DNA from: a virus
DNA length: 23,887 nucleotides
IMG/VR virus record: IMGVR_UViG_3300002137_000250
Coordinates: 1-23,887 of that record
Direction: 5' to 3' (one strand)
Position numbers and translations under genes: made by a program. This document shows, in pieces, positions 1 through 8,268 of this stretch (positions within the stretch are counted from its first letter, which is position 1; each line of letters starts with the position of its first letter). The notes beneath the pieces are model-generated. The model saw only the letters and a program-made list of their open reading frames with translations, was not told where the DNA came from and made no database searches.

Positions 1-1
1 G

Positions 2-241
2 ACACTCGCCACACAAGCGCCGTTCACGCACTTTGCAAGTAGCGCAGGCCTGACTAATCACTTCACTGGGTATATAAATTCCTTTAGGAAAGGTCAACAT
101 ACTGGCGGTATTTTCACCGCAGACATCAGCTATCAGAATAACTATTCATTCAATGAAGGTTCAGGCACAACTTTTATAGATTCAATTAGTGCTGACAACG
201 CAACCATAACAAACTTGGGGTCTGGTGGCGGTGGCTGGTAA
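2..241 (+). CDS. C-terminal fragment of a LamG-like phage protein (partial, 5' end outside window)
   Basis: Frame 2 is open from the window edge to a TAA at 239-241, giving 79 residues. The segment YSFNEGSGTTFIDS followed by NATITNL resembles the first strands of concanavalin A-like/LamG domains, where F-[DN]-E-G-S-G-T-x-x-x-D-x is typical. The protein ends in a glycine run and a tryptophan (GSGGGGW). Such domains bind carbohydrate or decorate virions, and its place just before the scaffold gene suggests a head-associated or fibre protein. Too little is present to know the full protein. The fold is inferred from this short match only. Confidence 0.55.
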   Translation, partial: TLATQAPFTHFASSAGLTNHFTGYINSFRKGQHTGGIFTADISYQNNYSFNEGSGTTFIDSISADNATITNLGSGGGGW

Positions 242-303
242 AGGCTCAAACACTAGGCCGACAGATCAAAAGCGGTACTCTGATAACTACGAGAGGATAT
301 TCG

Positions 304-579
304 GTGAGCGAAGAACGCGACCTACAGAACAAGGTACAACGAGCAGACCATGCACAGAGAATCCTGACGGACAATCTAGTTCAGGAAGCACTGATCGGCA
401 TGAGGGAAGCGGTGTATCACAATATTAGGACTTCTCACTTTAAAGATGTAGCGGAGAGGGAAGACCTATACAAGATGCTTAAAACTGTAGACAGTTTCGA
501 GCGTCAATTTACGGATGCGATCAATGGCGGCAAAAAAGCCAGATCACTCCTAAAGGATATATTGAAACTGAGGAAATAA
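304..579 (+). CDS. Small conserved phage head-region protein, function unknown
   Basis: 91 residues from a GTG start, preceded by AGAGG about 7 nt upstream. It is rich in charged residues and predicted mostly helical, with a KDVAEREDLYKML stretch that resembles small proteins often found between portal/terminase and scaffold genes in tailed phages. I do not know a function. It lies 62 nt after the LamG-like gene and 3 nt before the scaffold gene, so it probably belongs to the head operon. A different-frame ORF starting at 225 overlaps it but has no family resemblance. A role in assembly, such as a small packaging or scaffold helper, is only inferred from position. Confidence 0.7.
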   Translation: MSEERDLQNKVQRADHAQRILTDNLVQEALIGMREAVYHNIRTSHFKDVAEREDLYKMLKTVDSFERQFTDAINGGKKARSLLKDILKLRK

Positions 580-582
580 ATT

Positions 583-1479
583 ATGGCAGCCAACCCCACG
601 GGAGCTACCGACATGAGTGGCGCGATTTCGCGTATGAGTTCATTGCTATCACCGGAGCCTGAACAGCCAACCGGAGATGTAGTGGAGGAGCGTAAAGCTC
701 CAGAAAGCACCGAGGTCGAAACAACTTCTACAGAAACACCAATTGGTGATACAGAAATAGAGGTGGAGCGATACAAGGTCAAAGTCGGAGAGGATGAGTT
801 AGATGTAACCCTCGAAGAACTGCGTAAGGGCTACATGATGGAGTCTGATTATCGCAAAAAGACTTCTGACGTAGCAGAGCGCAGAAAGGCGTTAGAAACG
901 AAAGAGGAAAGGATTGAAAGCCAACTGATAGAGGCGCAAGCCGTAGTTGAGTTCGAGATCAATAGTCTTGAGTCTCCAGAGATGAGGGAGTTGAAGGAGT
1001 ATGACCCGCAAGCGTATCTCAAAGAGTTTGAAAAGATACGTGGCAAGGTGGACAAGTTCAACAAATTGAAGGAGCAACGCCAGGTAGAGCAGCAAGAAAG
1101 ACACAAGGAGCGATCAAAGAAGGAGCTAGAATTGCTAGAGACAGCGATTCCAGAGTGGCTAGATCAAGATGTGCGGTCTAAGGAGGCCAATGAAGTCTTT
1201 GCCACAATGGAACAACAGGGTTTCTCTCGCGATGAACTTAGCGCCCTAACTGACCACCGAATGTTCGTAATGGCCCGTAAAGCCATGCTGTTCGACCAGA
1301 TCAATAACTCTGACCTAGAAAGCAAGAAGGTCAGAACTCCACCAAAGTCGCAATCACCGGGAGCGTCTACAGACAGCGCAACACGCGAAGCCAAGGAATC
1401 CAGCGATTTACGCGGGAAACTGAGGAAGTCTGGAAGCTCAAGGGATGCGGCAAAATTGTTCCGTTCACTAATGAAATAG
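583..1479 (+). CDS. Scaffold-like capsid assembly protein
   Basis: 298 residues directly upstream of the major capsid gene, the usual place for the scaffold. Residues 1-60 are low-complexity and acidic. Residues 64-110 hold the pattern YKVKVGEDELDVTLEELRKG followed by SDYRKKTSDVAERRKALE, common in phage scaffold or head-assembly proteins with a small beta-hairpin before a long helix. Residues about 95-190 are strongly helical and charged (probable coiled coil). The C-terminus (from about 255) is basic and Ser-rich, ending LFRSLMK; a basic C-terminal tail is how P22 scaffold binds coat. Function is inferred from position and composition. ATG start is 3 nt after the upstream stop. Confidence 0.75.
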   Translation: MAANPTGATDMSGAISRMSSLLSPEPEQPTGDVVEERKAPESTEVETTSTETPIGDTEIEVERYKVKVGEDELDVTLEELRKGYMMESDYRKKTSDVAERRKALETKEERIESQLIEAQAVVEFEINSLESPEMRELKEYDPQAYLKEFEKIRGKVDKFNKLKEQRQVEQQERHKERSKKELELLETAIPEWLDQDVRSKEANEVFATMEQQGFSRDELSALTDHRMFVMARKAMLFDQINNSDLESKKVRTPPKSQSPGASTDSATREAKESSDLRGKLRKSGSSRDAAKLFRSLMK

Positions 1480-1488
1480 GTAATTATT

Positions 1489-2457
1489 ATGACTGTACCC
1501 GCAGGTACTACCACGGCCCATGCTGCAATTGGTAACCGTGAAGATTTGGCTGACATCATTTACGACATCAGCCCAATGGATACGCCATTTTTGTCTGGCG
1601 TTCAAAAGAATAGCGCAACCGCTGTTTATCATGAGTGGCAGACCGATGCTCTTGACGCTGCTGCTGCTAACCGTAAGATTGAAGGTGACGATACTGTTGC
1701 CAACACTTTCGTAGCGACTACCCGTGTCGGTAACTACTGCCAGATCAGCAAAAAGGCAGTTAGCGTATCCGGTACTCAGCGAGCGGTTAATTCTGCTGGC
1801 CGAGCTGACGAATACAGCTACCAGTTGGCAAAGCGTGGCCGTGAGATAAAGCGTGACATGGAGTTTGCACTTACCCGCAACCAAGCTAGCTCTGCTGGTG
1901 GTGCTGGTACTGCACGTTCTTTAGCATCTGTTGAATCTTGGTTGTCTTCTAACAAGACTTCTCTAGGTACTGGTACTGCCCAAACTACCCCAGGATTCTC
2001 TGGTGGTACTGTTGCGGCTCCTACCGATTCAACTGTTGCAGGTACGTTCACTAAAGCTGGTCTTGATGCTGTTATTCAGGCTTGCTGGACTGCTGGTGGT
2101 GAGCCTGACGTTGTTATGGTCGGCCCTCACAACAGAACACGAGTATCAGGATTTGTTGGTATCTCTACTCTGTTTACTGATGCACAGGCTCAGGAATCAA
2201 CGTACCTTCAAGGTGCTGTTGACTTCTACAAGTCTAACTTTGGTACATTCCGCGTAGTTCCTAACCGTTTCCAGCGCGATCAAACTGCTCTGGTCTTGGA
2301 TATGGAATACTTCTGTCTTTCCACGTTGCGAAACATGGAAGTAGAGGAGCTGGCGAAAACTGGTGACTCTGATCGAAGCCAGTTGGTTTGTGAGTACACT
2401 CTGGAAGTGAAAAACGAAGCGGCAAGCGGCAAGGTTACTGACCTTACAGTGAGCTAA
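1489..2457 (+). CDS. Major capsid protein (SU10/DUF5309-like, HK97 fold)
   Basis: 322 residues. The N-terminal segment with IYDISPMDTPFLSGV, the YHEWQTDAL region and the later RNMEVEELAKTGDSD match the family of capsid proteins typified by phage SU10 (DUF5309), which adopt the HK97 fold and build the icosahedral shell. Codon choice is visibly biased to GCT, GGT, ACT and CGT compared with neighbouring genes, as expected for a very highly expressed protein. The ATG has TAGGT 8-12 nt upstream and lies 9 nt after the scaffold stop. A terminator follows the gene at 2465-2502, which would make this the end of the strongest head transcript. Confidence 0.9.
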   Translation: MTVPAGTTTAHAAIGNREDLADIIYDISPMDTPFLSGVQKNSATAVYHEWQTDALDAAAANRKIEGDDTVANTFVATTRVGNYCQISKKAVSVSGTQRAVNSAGRADEYSYQLAKRGREIKRDMEFALTRNQASSAGGAGTARSLASVESWLSSNKTSLGTGTAQTTPGFSGGTVAAPTDSTVAGTFTKAGLDAVIQACWTAGGEPDVVMVGPHNRTRVSGFVGISTLFTDAQAQESTYLQGAVDFYKSNFGTFRVVPNRFQRDQTALVLDMEYFCLSTLRNMEVEELAKTGDSDRSQLVCEYTLEVKNEAASGKVTDLTVS

Positions 2458-2464
2458 TTCATCT

Positions 2465-2502
2465 TGAGGATGGGGTCAATCTTGGCCCCTACCCTCATTT
2501 TT
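2465..2502 (+). terminator. Rho-independent terminator after the capsid gene
   Basis: Starts 8 nt after the capsid stop codon. Inner stem GGGGTCA (2472-2478) pairs with TGGCCCC (2483-2489, one G-U pair) around an ATCT loop; outer stem TGAGG (2465-2469) pairs with CCTCA (2493-2497) across a small internal loop. A run of five T (2498-2502) follows. It probably reduces read-through from the capsid gene into the less needed downstream genes. Confidence 0.8.
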
Positions 2503-2520
2503 ATATGATTAAGGATTTTT

Positions 2521-2664
2521 ATGCCAACCACTAGAGCAGAAAGAGAAGCATTCCTTATCCAGCAGGGAAAAGACAAAACTATTGACGAGCGCATGAGGGC
2601 TGCTGTTGCTCGCAGAAACAAAGCCAAGAAAAAGCCAAAGCCAAAGAAGCCAGTGGTCTACTAA
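2521..2664 (+). CDS. Small basic protein, unknown
   Basis: 47 residues starting at ATG 2521 with a clear AAGGA 5-9 nt upstream. The N-terminus (MPTTRAEREAFLIQQGK) is mixed and the C-terminal third is a lysine/proline stretch (KAKKKPKPKKPVVY) that could bind nucleic acid or another acidic surface. The stop overlaps the next start (TAATG). I do not recognise a family. Its location right after the capsid terminator, with the good ribosome site and coupled neighbour, makes it likely to be a real gene. Confidence 0.6.
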   Translation: MPTTRAEREAFLIQQGKDKTIDERMRAAVARRNKAKKKPKPKKPVVY

Positions 2665-2846
2665 TGAAAGACGCACACAAGCAAACAATGCTAAAATACT
2701 CAACAGTTGAGGAGTGGGCTGCGCGTCATTTGCGCGGTGAGCTTTCTCAAAAATTCAAAGATGCTTTCGACTCTGCACATGCAAAGCCAGTAGAGAAGCC
2801 AGCACGTAGAAGGCGGAGGGCCGCAAGTGTCGAAGCGTCTGATTGA
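2664..2846 (+). CDS. Small unknown protein with Arg-rich C-terminus
   Basis: 60 residues. ATG at 2664 overlaps the preceding stop by one base (TAATG), indicating translational coupling. The sequence includes YSTVEEWAARHLRGELSQKF, probably helical, and an RRRRR run near the C-terminus (residues about 49-53). The next gene starts inside its 3' end. No family recognised; together with its basic neighbour it may be a small virion or assembly accessory. That role is a guess. Confidence 0.6.
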   Translation: MKDAHKQTMLKYSTVEEWAARHLRGELSQKFKDAFDSAHAKPVEKPARRRRRAASVEASD

Positions 2847-3153
2847 TATAAACCCTTGGACTAAAACCAAGACATTCCATCATTATGACCATTCAACTGA
2901 CACCACTTATATTGAGGATGTTCAGGACGTAGAGCTGACGCTGAAACAGGCGAAACAGATGCGTGATGACCCTGCATATAAGGCTAGGGGTATTAAAGAA
3001 GATTATTACCACTACGCTAGAATACCCAACGCGGTACTGGTTGAGCTGATGCAGAAGTATCATCTTGATTGGCGCAATAACGACGACATGAAGAAGATCG
3101 AGCAGGTTGTTGCTAGAGACTATAAGTATTGCCTAACGGTAGACAAAATATGA
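2827..3153 (+). CDS. Conserved phage protein of unknown function
   Basis: 108 residues from a GTG at 2827, overlapping the previous gene by 20 nt. It resembles a family of short proteins found near capsid genes of podo- and siphoviruses, with an N-terminal segment on a converted signal/reporter (TFHHYDHSTDTTYIEDVQD) and a central QAKQMRDDPAY. I know of no assigned function. Its stop overlaps the start of the glycosyltransferase gene as ATGA, so it is the last standard head-region gene before the sugar cassette. Confidence 0.7.
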   Translation: MSKRLIDINPWTKTKTFHHYDHSTDTTYIEDVQDVELTLKQAKQMRDDPAYKARGIKEDYYHYARIPNAVLVELMQKYHLDWRNNDDMKKIEQVVARDYKYCLTVDKI

Positions 3154-4472
3154 GTGAGGAGCTTCTATTGCAAGCTCGCTCAATCATTAACGAAAGGCCG
3201 GATGAAGCACTGGCTATTTGCAACGATATACTCAATGACCATATAGACGATGATATAGCCCAAAAAGCTCTATTTATGAGTGGTTATATTATGATGGAGG
3301 CTGAACGGTTTGGTTTGGCTTATAACATTTACCAACGATGCGCCCAGCTTAACCCTAAAGTATCCTCTGTCTGGTCAAACATGGGGATGTGTTTAGAGGA
3401 GTACAGCCCGGCTAAAGCCAAGAAATGTTTTAAGAAAGCCTATTCTTTAGATAACAGGAACGCTGACGCATTAGCCAACGAAGGCTTGATGTGCTTACAG
3501 AGTGGTCAGCCTGAACGCTGTATTGAACTAAGCCAAAAGGCTTTAACTATTAAGCCTGAGTTAAAGGCCGCAAAGCATAATATGGGTTTAGCCCAACTAA
3601 TGTTGAGGCAGTGGAAAGAAGGCTGGGCAAACTATTACGACACCCTCGGCGTTAAGCACCGAGAGGGCAGGGATTACGGTGTCCCAGACTGGAATGGAGA
3701 GCCTGGTACTGTTGTTGTCTACGGTGAGCAGGGTGTAGGGGATGAGATTATGTTCTCAACCTGCCTTTATGAATTAGCTAAAACAAATGACATTATTCTG
3801 GATTGTGATGCAAGGCTGGAAAGACTATTCAAGCGGTCTTTTGACTTTCCTGTATATGGCACAAGATTTAAGCGTGAAACACCCATACTGGACGACCATA
3901 GCCCAGACTATCAGCTAGCTATAGGCCAACTGCCCTACTTCTACAGGAATTCAGAGGAATCCTTTACTGGAACGCCTCATTTAGTCCCAGACCCCGACAG
4001 GGTGATCCAGTGGGAGGCTTTATTTAAGACTTTTAAGGGCAAGAAGGTCGGCATAGCTTGGCGGGGTGGGCTTAAAAACACAGGTGAATCAAAAAGATCT
4101 CTGAATCTTGATGACTTGTCGCCGTTGTTTAACGATCAGGACACCTTTATAAGCCTCGAATACAAGCCTGTAGAGCAACGCGATTTAGACCGCTATAACA
4201 TCAAGTCTTACCCTGAAACTTCAGCAGGAGGCGATATAGACGCTCTAGCGTCCTTAGTGAGCCAATTAGACTATGTTGTATCGTCCTGTACGACTATAAT
4301 ATATGTTGCTGGGGCATTAGGGATACCTTGCTATGTTTTAACCCCAGAGTGTCCAGGTTATCGCTACCACTCAGAGGGTGATTTCCCTTGGTTCAATTCA
4401 GTACACTTAGTTAGACAGGACGGGACTTGGCTAAAGACAGTTGAAGGTTTTGCAAAAGAGGGCAACTGGTGA
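3150..4472 (+). CDS. TPR protein fused to a GT9/heptosyltransferase-like glycosyltransferase
   Basis: 440 residues from ATG 3150 (ATGA overlap with the upstream stop); an upstream in-frame TTG at 3129 is less likely. Residues about 5-160 are tetratricopeptide-like helical repeats (for example ALANEGLMCLQSGQPERCIE). From about 186 it becomes a GT-B fold: YGEQGVGDEIMF (191-202), VGIAWRGG (300-307) and the C-terminal nucleotide-sugar segment with SCTTIIYVAGALGIPCYVLTPE. This TPR-plus-GT9 architecture is known from bacterial glycan enzymes. It would transfer a sugar from a nucleotide sugar to an unknown acceptor, in the cytoplasm. It opens a three-gene cassette between head and adaptor genes. Confidence 0.85.
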   Translation: MSEELLLQARSIINERPDEALAICNDILNDHIDDDIAQKALFMSGYIMMEAERFGLAYNIYQRCAQLNPKVSSVWSNMGMCLEEYSPAKAKKCFKKAYSLDNRNADALANEGLMCLQSGQPERCIELSQKALTIKPELKAAKHNMGLAQLMLRQWKEGWANYYDTLGVKHREGRDYGVPDWNGEPGTVVVYGEQGVGDEIMFSTCLYELAKTNDIILDCDARLERLFKRSFDFPVYGTRFKRETPILDDHSPDYQLAIGQLPYFYRNSEESFTGTPHLVPDPDRVIQWEALFKTFKGKKVGIAWRGGLKNTGESKRSLNLDDLSPLFNDQDTFISLEYKPVEQRDLDRYNIKSYPETSAGGDIDALASLVSQLDYVVSSCTTIIYVAGALGIPCYVLTPECPGYRYHSEGDFPWFNSVHLVRQDGTWLKTVEGFAKEGNW

Positions 4473-5128
4473 TAACGATCTGTATAGGATTTGATCCCAA
4501 AGAGGCAATTGCGTACCACGTACTTTGTCACTCAATCCTGTCTAGGGCATCAGAGCCTGTGTGTTTTATCCCTATAAATAAGACCAATATCCCTGAATTT
4601 ACAAGGGGCATAGAAGACGGCAGTACAGAGTTCTCATTCTCACGTTTCTTGACCCCGTTTCTAAGCGGGTACACGGGGCGGTCTATATACTTAGACTGTG
4701 ACATGCTGGTGTTGTGCGACATTGCAGAGATATTTAATCACTATAATTTAAAAGCAGATGTCTCTGTTGTTAAGCACGATTATATACCAAAAGGGGGTGA
4801 TAAGTTTCTCGGTAACATTCAGCACGTTTACCCTAAAAAGAACTGGTCGTCTTTGATGGTGTTTTGCAACCATACCAAAGCCTGCTGGAGCTTAAAGCCC
4901 GAAATTGTAAACACTGCTACAGGTAAATACCTCCACCAGTTTGAGTGGGCTGATGATGTTGGTGAGTTGCCGAAAGAGTGGAACCATTTGGTGGGCGAGT
5001 GTGAGCCTAACCCTGACGCTAAGATTGTCCACTTTACCCTCGGAATCCCAAGTTTAAAGGGTTACGGGGATCAAGAGTATTCAGATGAGTGGTTTTATGA
5101 GTTAACGAAGGCATCAAGGTCATGCTGA
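4469..5128 (+). CDS. GT-A fold glycosyltransferase (GT8-like)
   Basis: 219 residues from a GTG start overlapping the previous stop as GTGA. The N-terminus MITICIGFDPKEAIAYHV and the block FSFSRFLTPFLSGYTGRSIY lead to a metal-binding DxD motif, D76-C77-D78 (YLDCDMLVL). A late histidine in IVHFTLGIPSLKGY fits the GT8-type second metal ligand. It should use a UDP-type sugar with Mn2+ and act in the cytoplasm; the acceptor is unknown. Being coupled to the GT9-like gene and a methyltransferase, it probably works in the same glycan pathway, whether on virion protein, host surface glycan or a small molecule. Confidence 0.85.
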   Translation: MITICIGFDPKEAIAYHVLCHSILSRASEPVCFIPINKTNIPEFTRGIEDGSTEFSFSRFLTPFLSGYTGRSIYLDCDMLVLCDIAEIFNHYNLKADVSVVKHDYIPKGGDKFLGNIQHVYPKKNWSSLMVFCNHTKACWSLKPEIVNTATGKYLHQFEWADDVGELPKEWNHLVGECEPNPDAKIVHFTLGIPSLKGYGDQEYSDEWFYELTKASRSC

Positions 5129-5634
5129 TTAGCGATGAGTACAGGCAAGAGCAGGAAACTCTGCACGAAAACCCTAATTACGGTGTTGCTTCTGTTGATT
5201 ACGCGCCATTAGTCACTAACCTTATCAATAAGATACAAGTCACGCACATGCTCGACTACGGCGCAGGTAAAGGCCGTTTAGCTAAGTCTATCAACCCTGA
5301 CCATGAGGTTACGGTTCATCATTACGATCCTGGCGTAAAGGATTGGTCTGATGCCCCGGACTCAGCCCAGTTCGTAACGTGCATTGATGTTTTAGAGCAT
5401 ATTGAGCCAGAGCATCTTGATGATGTTCTTGATGACTTGAGGCGGGTCACGGAGTTCTTTGGATTCTTTACCGTCCACACTGGCCCCGCTGTTAAGGTCT
5501 TAACCGATGGACGCAACGCTCATTTAATACAAGAGCCTCCGGCATGGTGGCTACCCAAGATAATGGAACGGTTTGAGTTACTGCAATTCAATACTGTTGA
5601 ACATGGATTTTATGTACTGGTGCAACCGAAATGA
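5122..5634 (+). CDS. Class I SAM-dependent methyltransferase
   Basis: 170 residues, starting 7 nt before the end of the glycosyltransferase gene. Motif I is MLDYGAGKG (43-51), the acidic end of strand 2 is HHYDPG (D69), and motif IV-like CIDVLEHI (87-94) follows, typical of small-molecule and sugar methyltransferases. No DNA-methyltransferase DPPY/NPPY motif is present, so a sugar or glycolipid substrate fits better than DNA. It closes the cassette: its stop overlaps the start of the adaptor gene (ATGA at 5631). Substrate is inferred only from its neighbours. Confidence 0.82.
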   Translation: MLISDEYRQEQETLHENPNYGVASVDYAPLVTNLINKIQVTHMLDYGAGKGRLAKSINPDHEVTVHHYDPGVKDWSDAPDSAQFVTCIDVLEHIEPEHLDDVLDDLRRVTEFFGFFTVHTGPAVKVLTDGRNAHLIQEPPAWWLPKIMERFELLQFNTVEHGFYVLVQPK

Positions 5635-6245
5635 GTATATCCACATATTTAGAGCTGAAGACAGCGATTCAGAACTGGTCTAAGCGCAGTGATACCCTGT
5701 CTGTTATCGACGATTTTATCGACTTAGCGGAATCTGACATAGCGGTTAACCTGAAAGTGAGAAGCATGGAGGGTACTGCTACAGGCTCCACAGGAACTAC
5801 TGATCGCTACCTGGCCTTACCTACGGGCTTTCTCTCTATGCGTAAGTTCCGTATCTATACGGGCGGTGCGTCTTTCGAGATAGAATACCGCGCCCCAGAG
5901 TCGATGAATATTCAAACCGCTGCTGGTCGCCCTAGATTCTTTACAGTTACGAATCAGGTTGAGTTTGACCGCGTACCTGACTCTGCCTATTCCTATGAAA
6001 TGGCGCACTTTAAGTCTCTAACAGCTTTATCGTCCAGTAACACAACAAACGATATATTGACTAGATTCCCTGCAATATATTTATACGGGTCACTGTTCCA
6101 CTTTGCACAGTGGGCGCATGATGATGCAATGATTCAAAAATACTCATTGTTATTTGATGAGGCAATGAAGCGAGCGAATAAATTAGACCGCAGAGGTCGC
6201 CACGGCCCTGCACCTGCAATGCACATCGAAGGCTCTACTCCATGA
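5631..6245 (+). CDS. Head-tail adaptor protein (P22 gp4 / SU10 adaptor-like)
   Basis: 204 residues. The helical N-terminus with TYLELKTAIQNWSKRSDTLSVI, DDFIDLAESDIAVNL and a later LTRFPAIYLYGSLFHFAQW pattern is characteristic of phage adaptor proteins that bind below the portal ring. It precedes the gp10-like gene, the same order as P22 genes 4 and 10. It therefore probably forms the ring joining portal to the tail plug. Start ATG overlaps the methyltransferase stop; the stop overlaps the next start. I am fairly sure of the family, less of the detailed counterpart. Confidence 0.82.
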   Translation: MSISTYLELKTAIQNWSKRSDTLSVIDDFIDLAESDIAVNLKVRSMEGTATGSTGTTDRYLALPTGFLSMRKFRIYTGGASFEIEYRAPESMNIQTAAGRPRFFTVTNQVEFDRVPDSAYSYEMAHFKSLTALSSSNTTNDILTRFPAIYLYGSLFHFAQWAHDDAMIQKYSLLFDEAMKRANKLDRRGRHGPAPAMHIEGSTP

Positions 6246-7630
6246 TCCCGATTGATATAGCTGGCCCTACAGGTGGACACCGTTCCTCTCAGTATGGCGG
6301 TGAAGTCACTCAGAATATGTACATTGATCTCTCTGAAGGGCGTAATGGTGTTCACGACTTCCCTGGCTTAAAGGTTTGGGCGGCTAAAAACGGCACAGAT
6401 CGTGGTATGCACGTTATGGCCGATGTCCTATACAAGCTCATAGGCACGACGCTGTGGCGAATTAGCTCTACTGCTGTCTACACATCTTTAGGGGCTGTAA
6501 GTGGGTCAGATAGAGCTGTATTCGCTGACGATGGCACAAATCTGTTCTTTACCGCCAGCAATAGTTTGTATAAGTACAACGGAACTACTGTATCGACCGT
6601 TTCTCAGTCTGTTGTCACGAATCCTAGATCAATTGCCTACATTAACAGGCAGTTCATTATAGCGGGTGATAACGGCTTATTTGGTACGTCTAACGCGGGG
6701 GACGGTAGCACTTATAACGCCTTGAATTTTGCAGAAGCGGAAGTGGCCCCAGACCCATTATTAAGACCTTACGTGTTCAGCCAGCTTGTCTATATGCTAG
6801 GGTCAAGAACCACTGAGCTGTGGTATAACTCAGGTGTTGGAAATCCTCCCTTTTCCCGAAAAGACACCTCTCTGGTAAATGTTGGGATTGCAGGCAAACA
6901 CGCGGTATCGAATACAGACCAATTTTTATATTGGCTAGGGGATGACCGGAAAGTTTACCAATGCTCAGGGGCTAACGCTCGCTCAGTGGGTTCTCAGGCA
7001 TTCGCTCACCATGTTGAGGCGATGGATAATGTGTCTGACTGCATTACTTCATCCTTTGTAATGGAGGGACAAGACTTTGTTTTATTCTCTTTCCCTTCTG
7101 GGGATCAGACTTGGTTATTCTCCGAGACTTACAGCTATTGGGTAGAGCTTGCATCAACAACTAATCTTGAGGGTGTTGCGTGGTACGCAACGTCAGTTAA
7201 ACGCTGCTATGGAAAGAATTTAGGCTCTGGTGGCGGTGATGTCATGGAGCTAGATTTAGACACTTACACCGATAACGGTCTGGCAAGGTTAAGGATTAGG
7301 ACGTTGCCTAATTTTAACGGGAAGATGATTGGTGCGCCTTCAAAGAGGATCACTGTTAAGCAGTTAAGGATCAACGCGGAAGTAGGTGTTGGGCTGGCAA
7401 CGGGTCAAGGTTCAGACCCCGTATTGATGTGTCAATTATCTCCTGATGGCGGTCAGACATGGCAAGCCCAGAGCAACGTATCTATAGGGGTTAACGGCGA
7501 TTATATGATCCCTGTAGACTTCTGGGACTTCTGCACAGGCTATGATGTAAGGGCTAGAATCCTTTGCTCTGACCCTGTTTATTTGTCAATGTTTGATGGT
7601 GAAGTAGATATAGAGGTCGCTGGATTTTAA
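6242..7630 (+). CDS. Packaged-DNA stabilisation protein (P22 gp10-like tail plug)
   Basis: 462 residues, close to the 472 of P22 gp10. It begins MIPIDIAGPTGGHRSSQYGG and has the family's repeated beta-propeller-like strands (for example AVFADDGTNLFFTASNSLYKYNG; and YWLGDDRKVYQCSGANAR), and a TYSYWVELAS segment typical of the family. In P22 gp10 sits below gp4 and stops DNA leaking from the filled head. Order after the adaptor agrees with this. Starts and ends are both in 1-4 nt overlaps with neighbours, so expression is coupled. Confidence 0.85.
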   Translation: MIPIDIAGPTGGHRSSQYGGEVTQNMYIDLSEGRNGVHDFPGLKVWAAKNGTDRGMHVMADVLYKLIGTTLWRISSTAVYTSLGAVSGSDRAVFADDGTNLFFTASNSLYKYNGTTVSTVSQSVVTNPRSIAYINRQFIIAGDNGLFGTSNAGDGSTYNALNFAEAEVAPDPLLRPYVFSQLVYMLGSRTTELWYNSGVGNPPFSRKDTSLVNVGIAGKHAVSNTDQFLYWLGDDRKVYQCSGANARSVGSQAFAHHVEAMDNVSDCITSSFVMEGQDFVLFSFPSGDQTWLFSETYSYWVELASTTNLEGVAWYATSVKRCYGKNLGSGGGDVMELDLDTYTDNGLARLRIRTLPNFNGKMIGAPSKRITVKQLRINAEVGVGLATGQGSDPVLMCQLSPDGGQTWQAQSNVSIGVNGDYMIPVDFWDFCTGYDVRARILCSDPVYLSMFDGEVDIEVAGF

Positions 7631-8268
7631 TGTCAAACGTAGATAGAACCCCGTTTAACATAGTCCCTAAAGAGTGGGCGTTTGACCCTGAGATCGGGCC
7701 TTTCATGCGCGAGCTTTTGGACGTTATCTGGCAGCTACGCACCAGGACAGGCGGGGATGATGATGTAATAGAGGATAAATTTACTTTAAACTACGGGTCT
7801 CCCGTTAGCGTAAGCACTCCAGACCCTATTGGATTCCCCTCCGCTGTTAGCATACCCACGCACATAGATTTTTCTGACAACAGCTTATCAATTGAGGCTT
7901 TAGAGCTAGCTAGACAAGCATTAGTTTCATCGCAAAATGCAACACCTATCGGCACGATTGTTCTTTGGTCTGGCGCAATTTCTGACATACCTGAAAACTG
8001 GCAGATATGTGACGGAACTAACGGCACTCCTGATTTAACCGCAAAGTTCGTTATACATGCAGACGCGGATTCAGGTGGCACTTATGATGTTGGAGATAAT
8101 AGCGCAACGGACATTACAGCAACTATAGGCGGGCCAAGCGCAACAGTTACAGTGGCATCGGGGAGTGGCGCTACCCCAGCAAGTGACGCGCACATTCACA
8201 CGCTATCTTGGTCAACAAGAATTCCACCACACTATGCGTTAGCTTATATACAAAGGATTTCTCTATGA
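7630..8268 (+). CDS. Tail fibre / collar-like protein
   Basis: 212 residues. The N-terminal part (MSNVDRTPFNIVPKEWAFDPEIG) is probably a virion-anchoring segment. From about residue 113 comes IGTIVLWSGAISDIP followed by NWQICDGTNGTPDLTAKF, the start of a phage tail-collar domain, and it ends with DAHIHTLSWSTRIPPHYALAYIQR, matching collar-domain ends in which a His-x-His motif binds metal. A position after gp10 is that of gp26 (needle) in P22, but this sequence is a collar-type fibre knob rather than a long coiled coil. It may be a short fibre or needle tip. Start overlaps the preceding stop by one base. Confidence 0.78.
   Translation: MSNVDRTPFNIVPKEWAFDPEIGPFMRELLDVIWQLRTRTGGDDDVIEDKFTLNYGSPVSVSTPDPIGFPSAVSIPTHIDFSDNSLSIEALELARQALVSSQNATPIGTIVLWSGAISDIPENWQICDGTNGTPDLTAKFVIHADADSGGTYDVGDNSATDITATIGGPSATVTVASGSGATPASDAHIHTLSWSTRIPPHYALAYIQRISL

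Noticed and set aside
225-428. 67-residue frame overlapping the 304-579 gene
   Set aside because: Composition looks random and it overlaps a better gene; ATG lies inside the end of the LamG-like gene.
1468-1884. 138-residue open frame antisense to the capsid gene
   Set aside because: It is the shadow of the strongly biased capsid codons, with no ribosome site and no family resemblance.
2003-2257. 84-residue frame inside the capsid gene
   Set aside because: Leucine-rich shadow of the T-rich capsid codons, no ribosome site.
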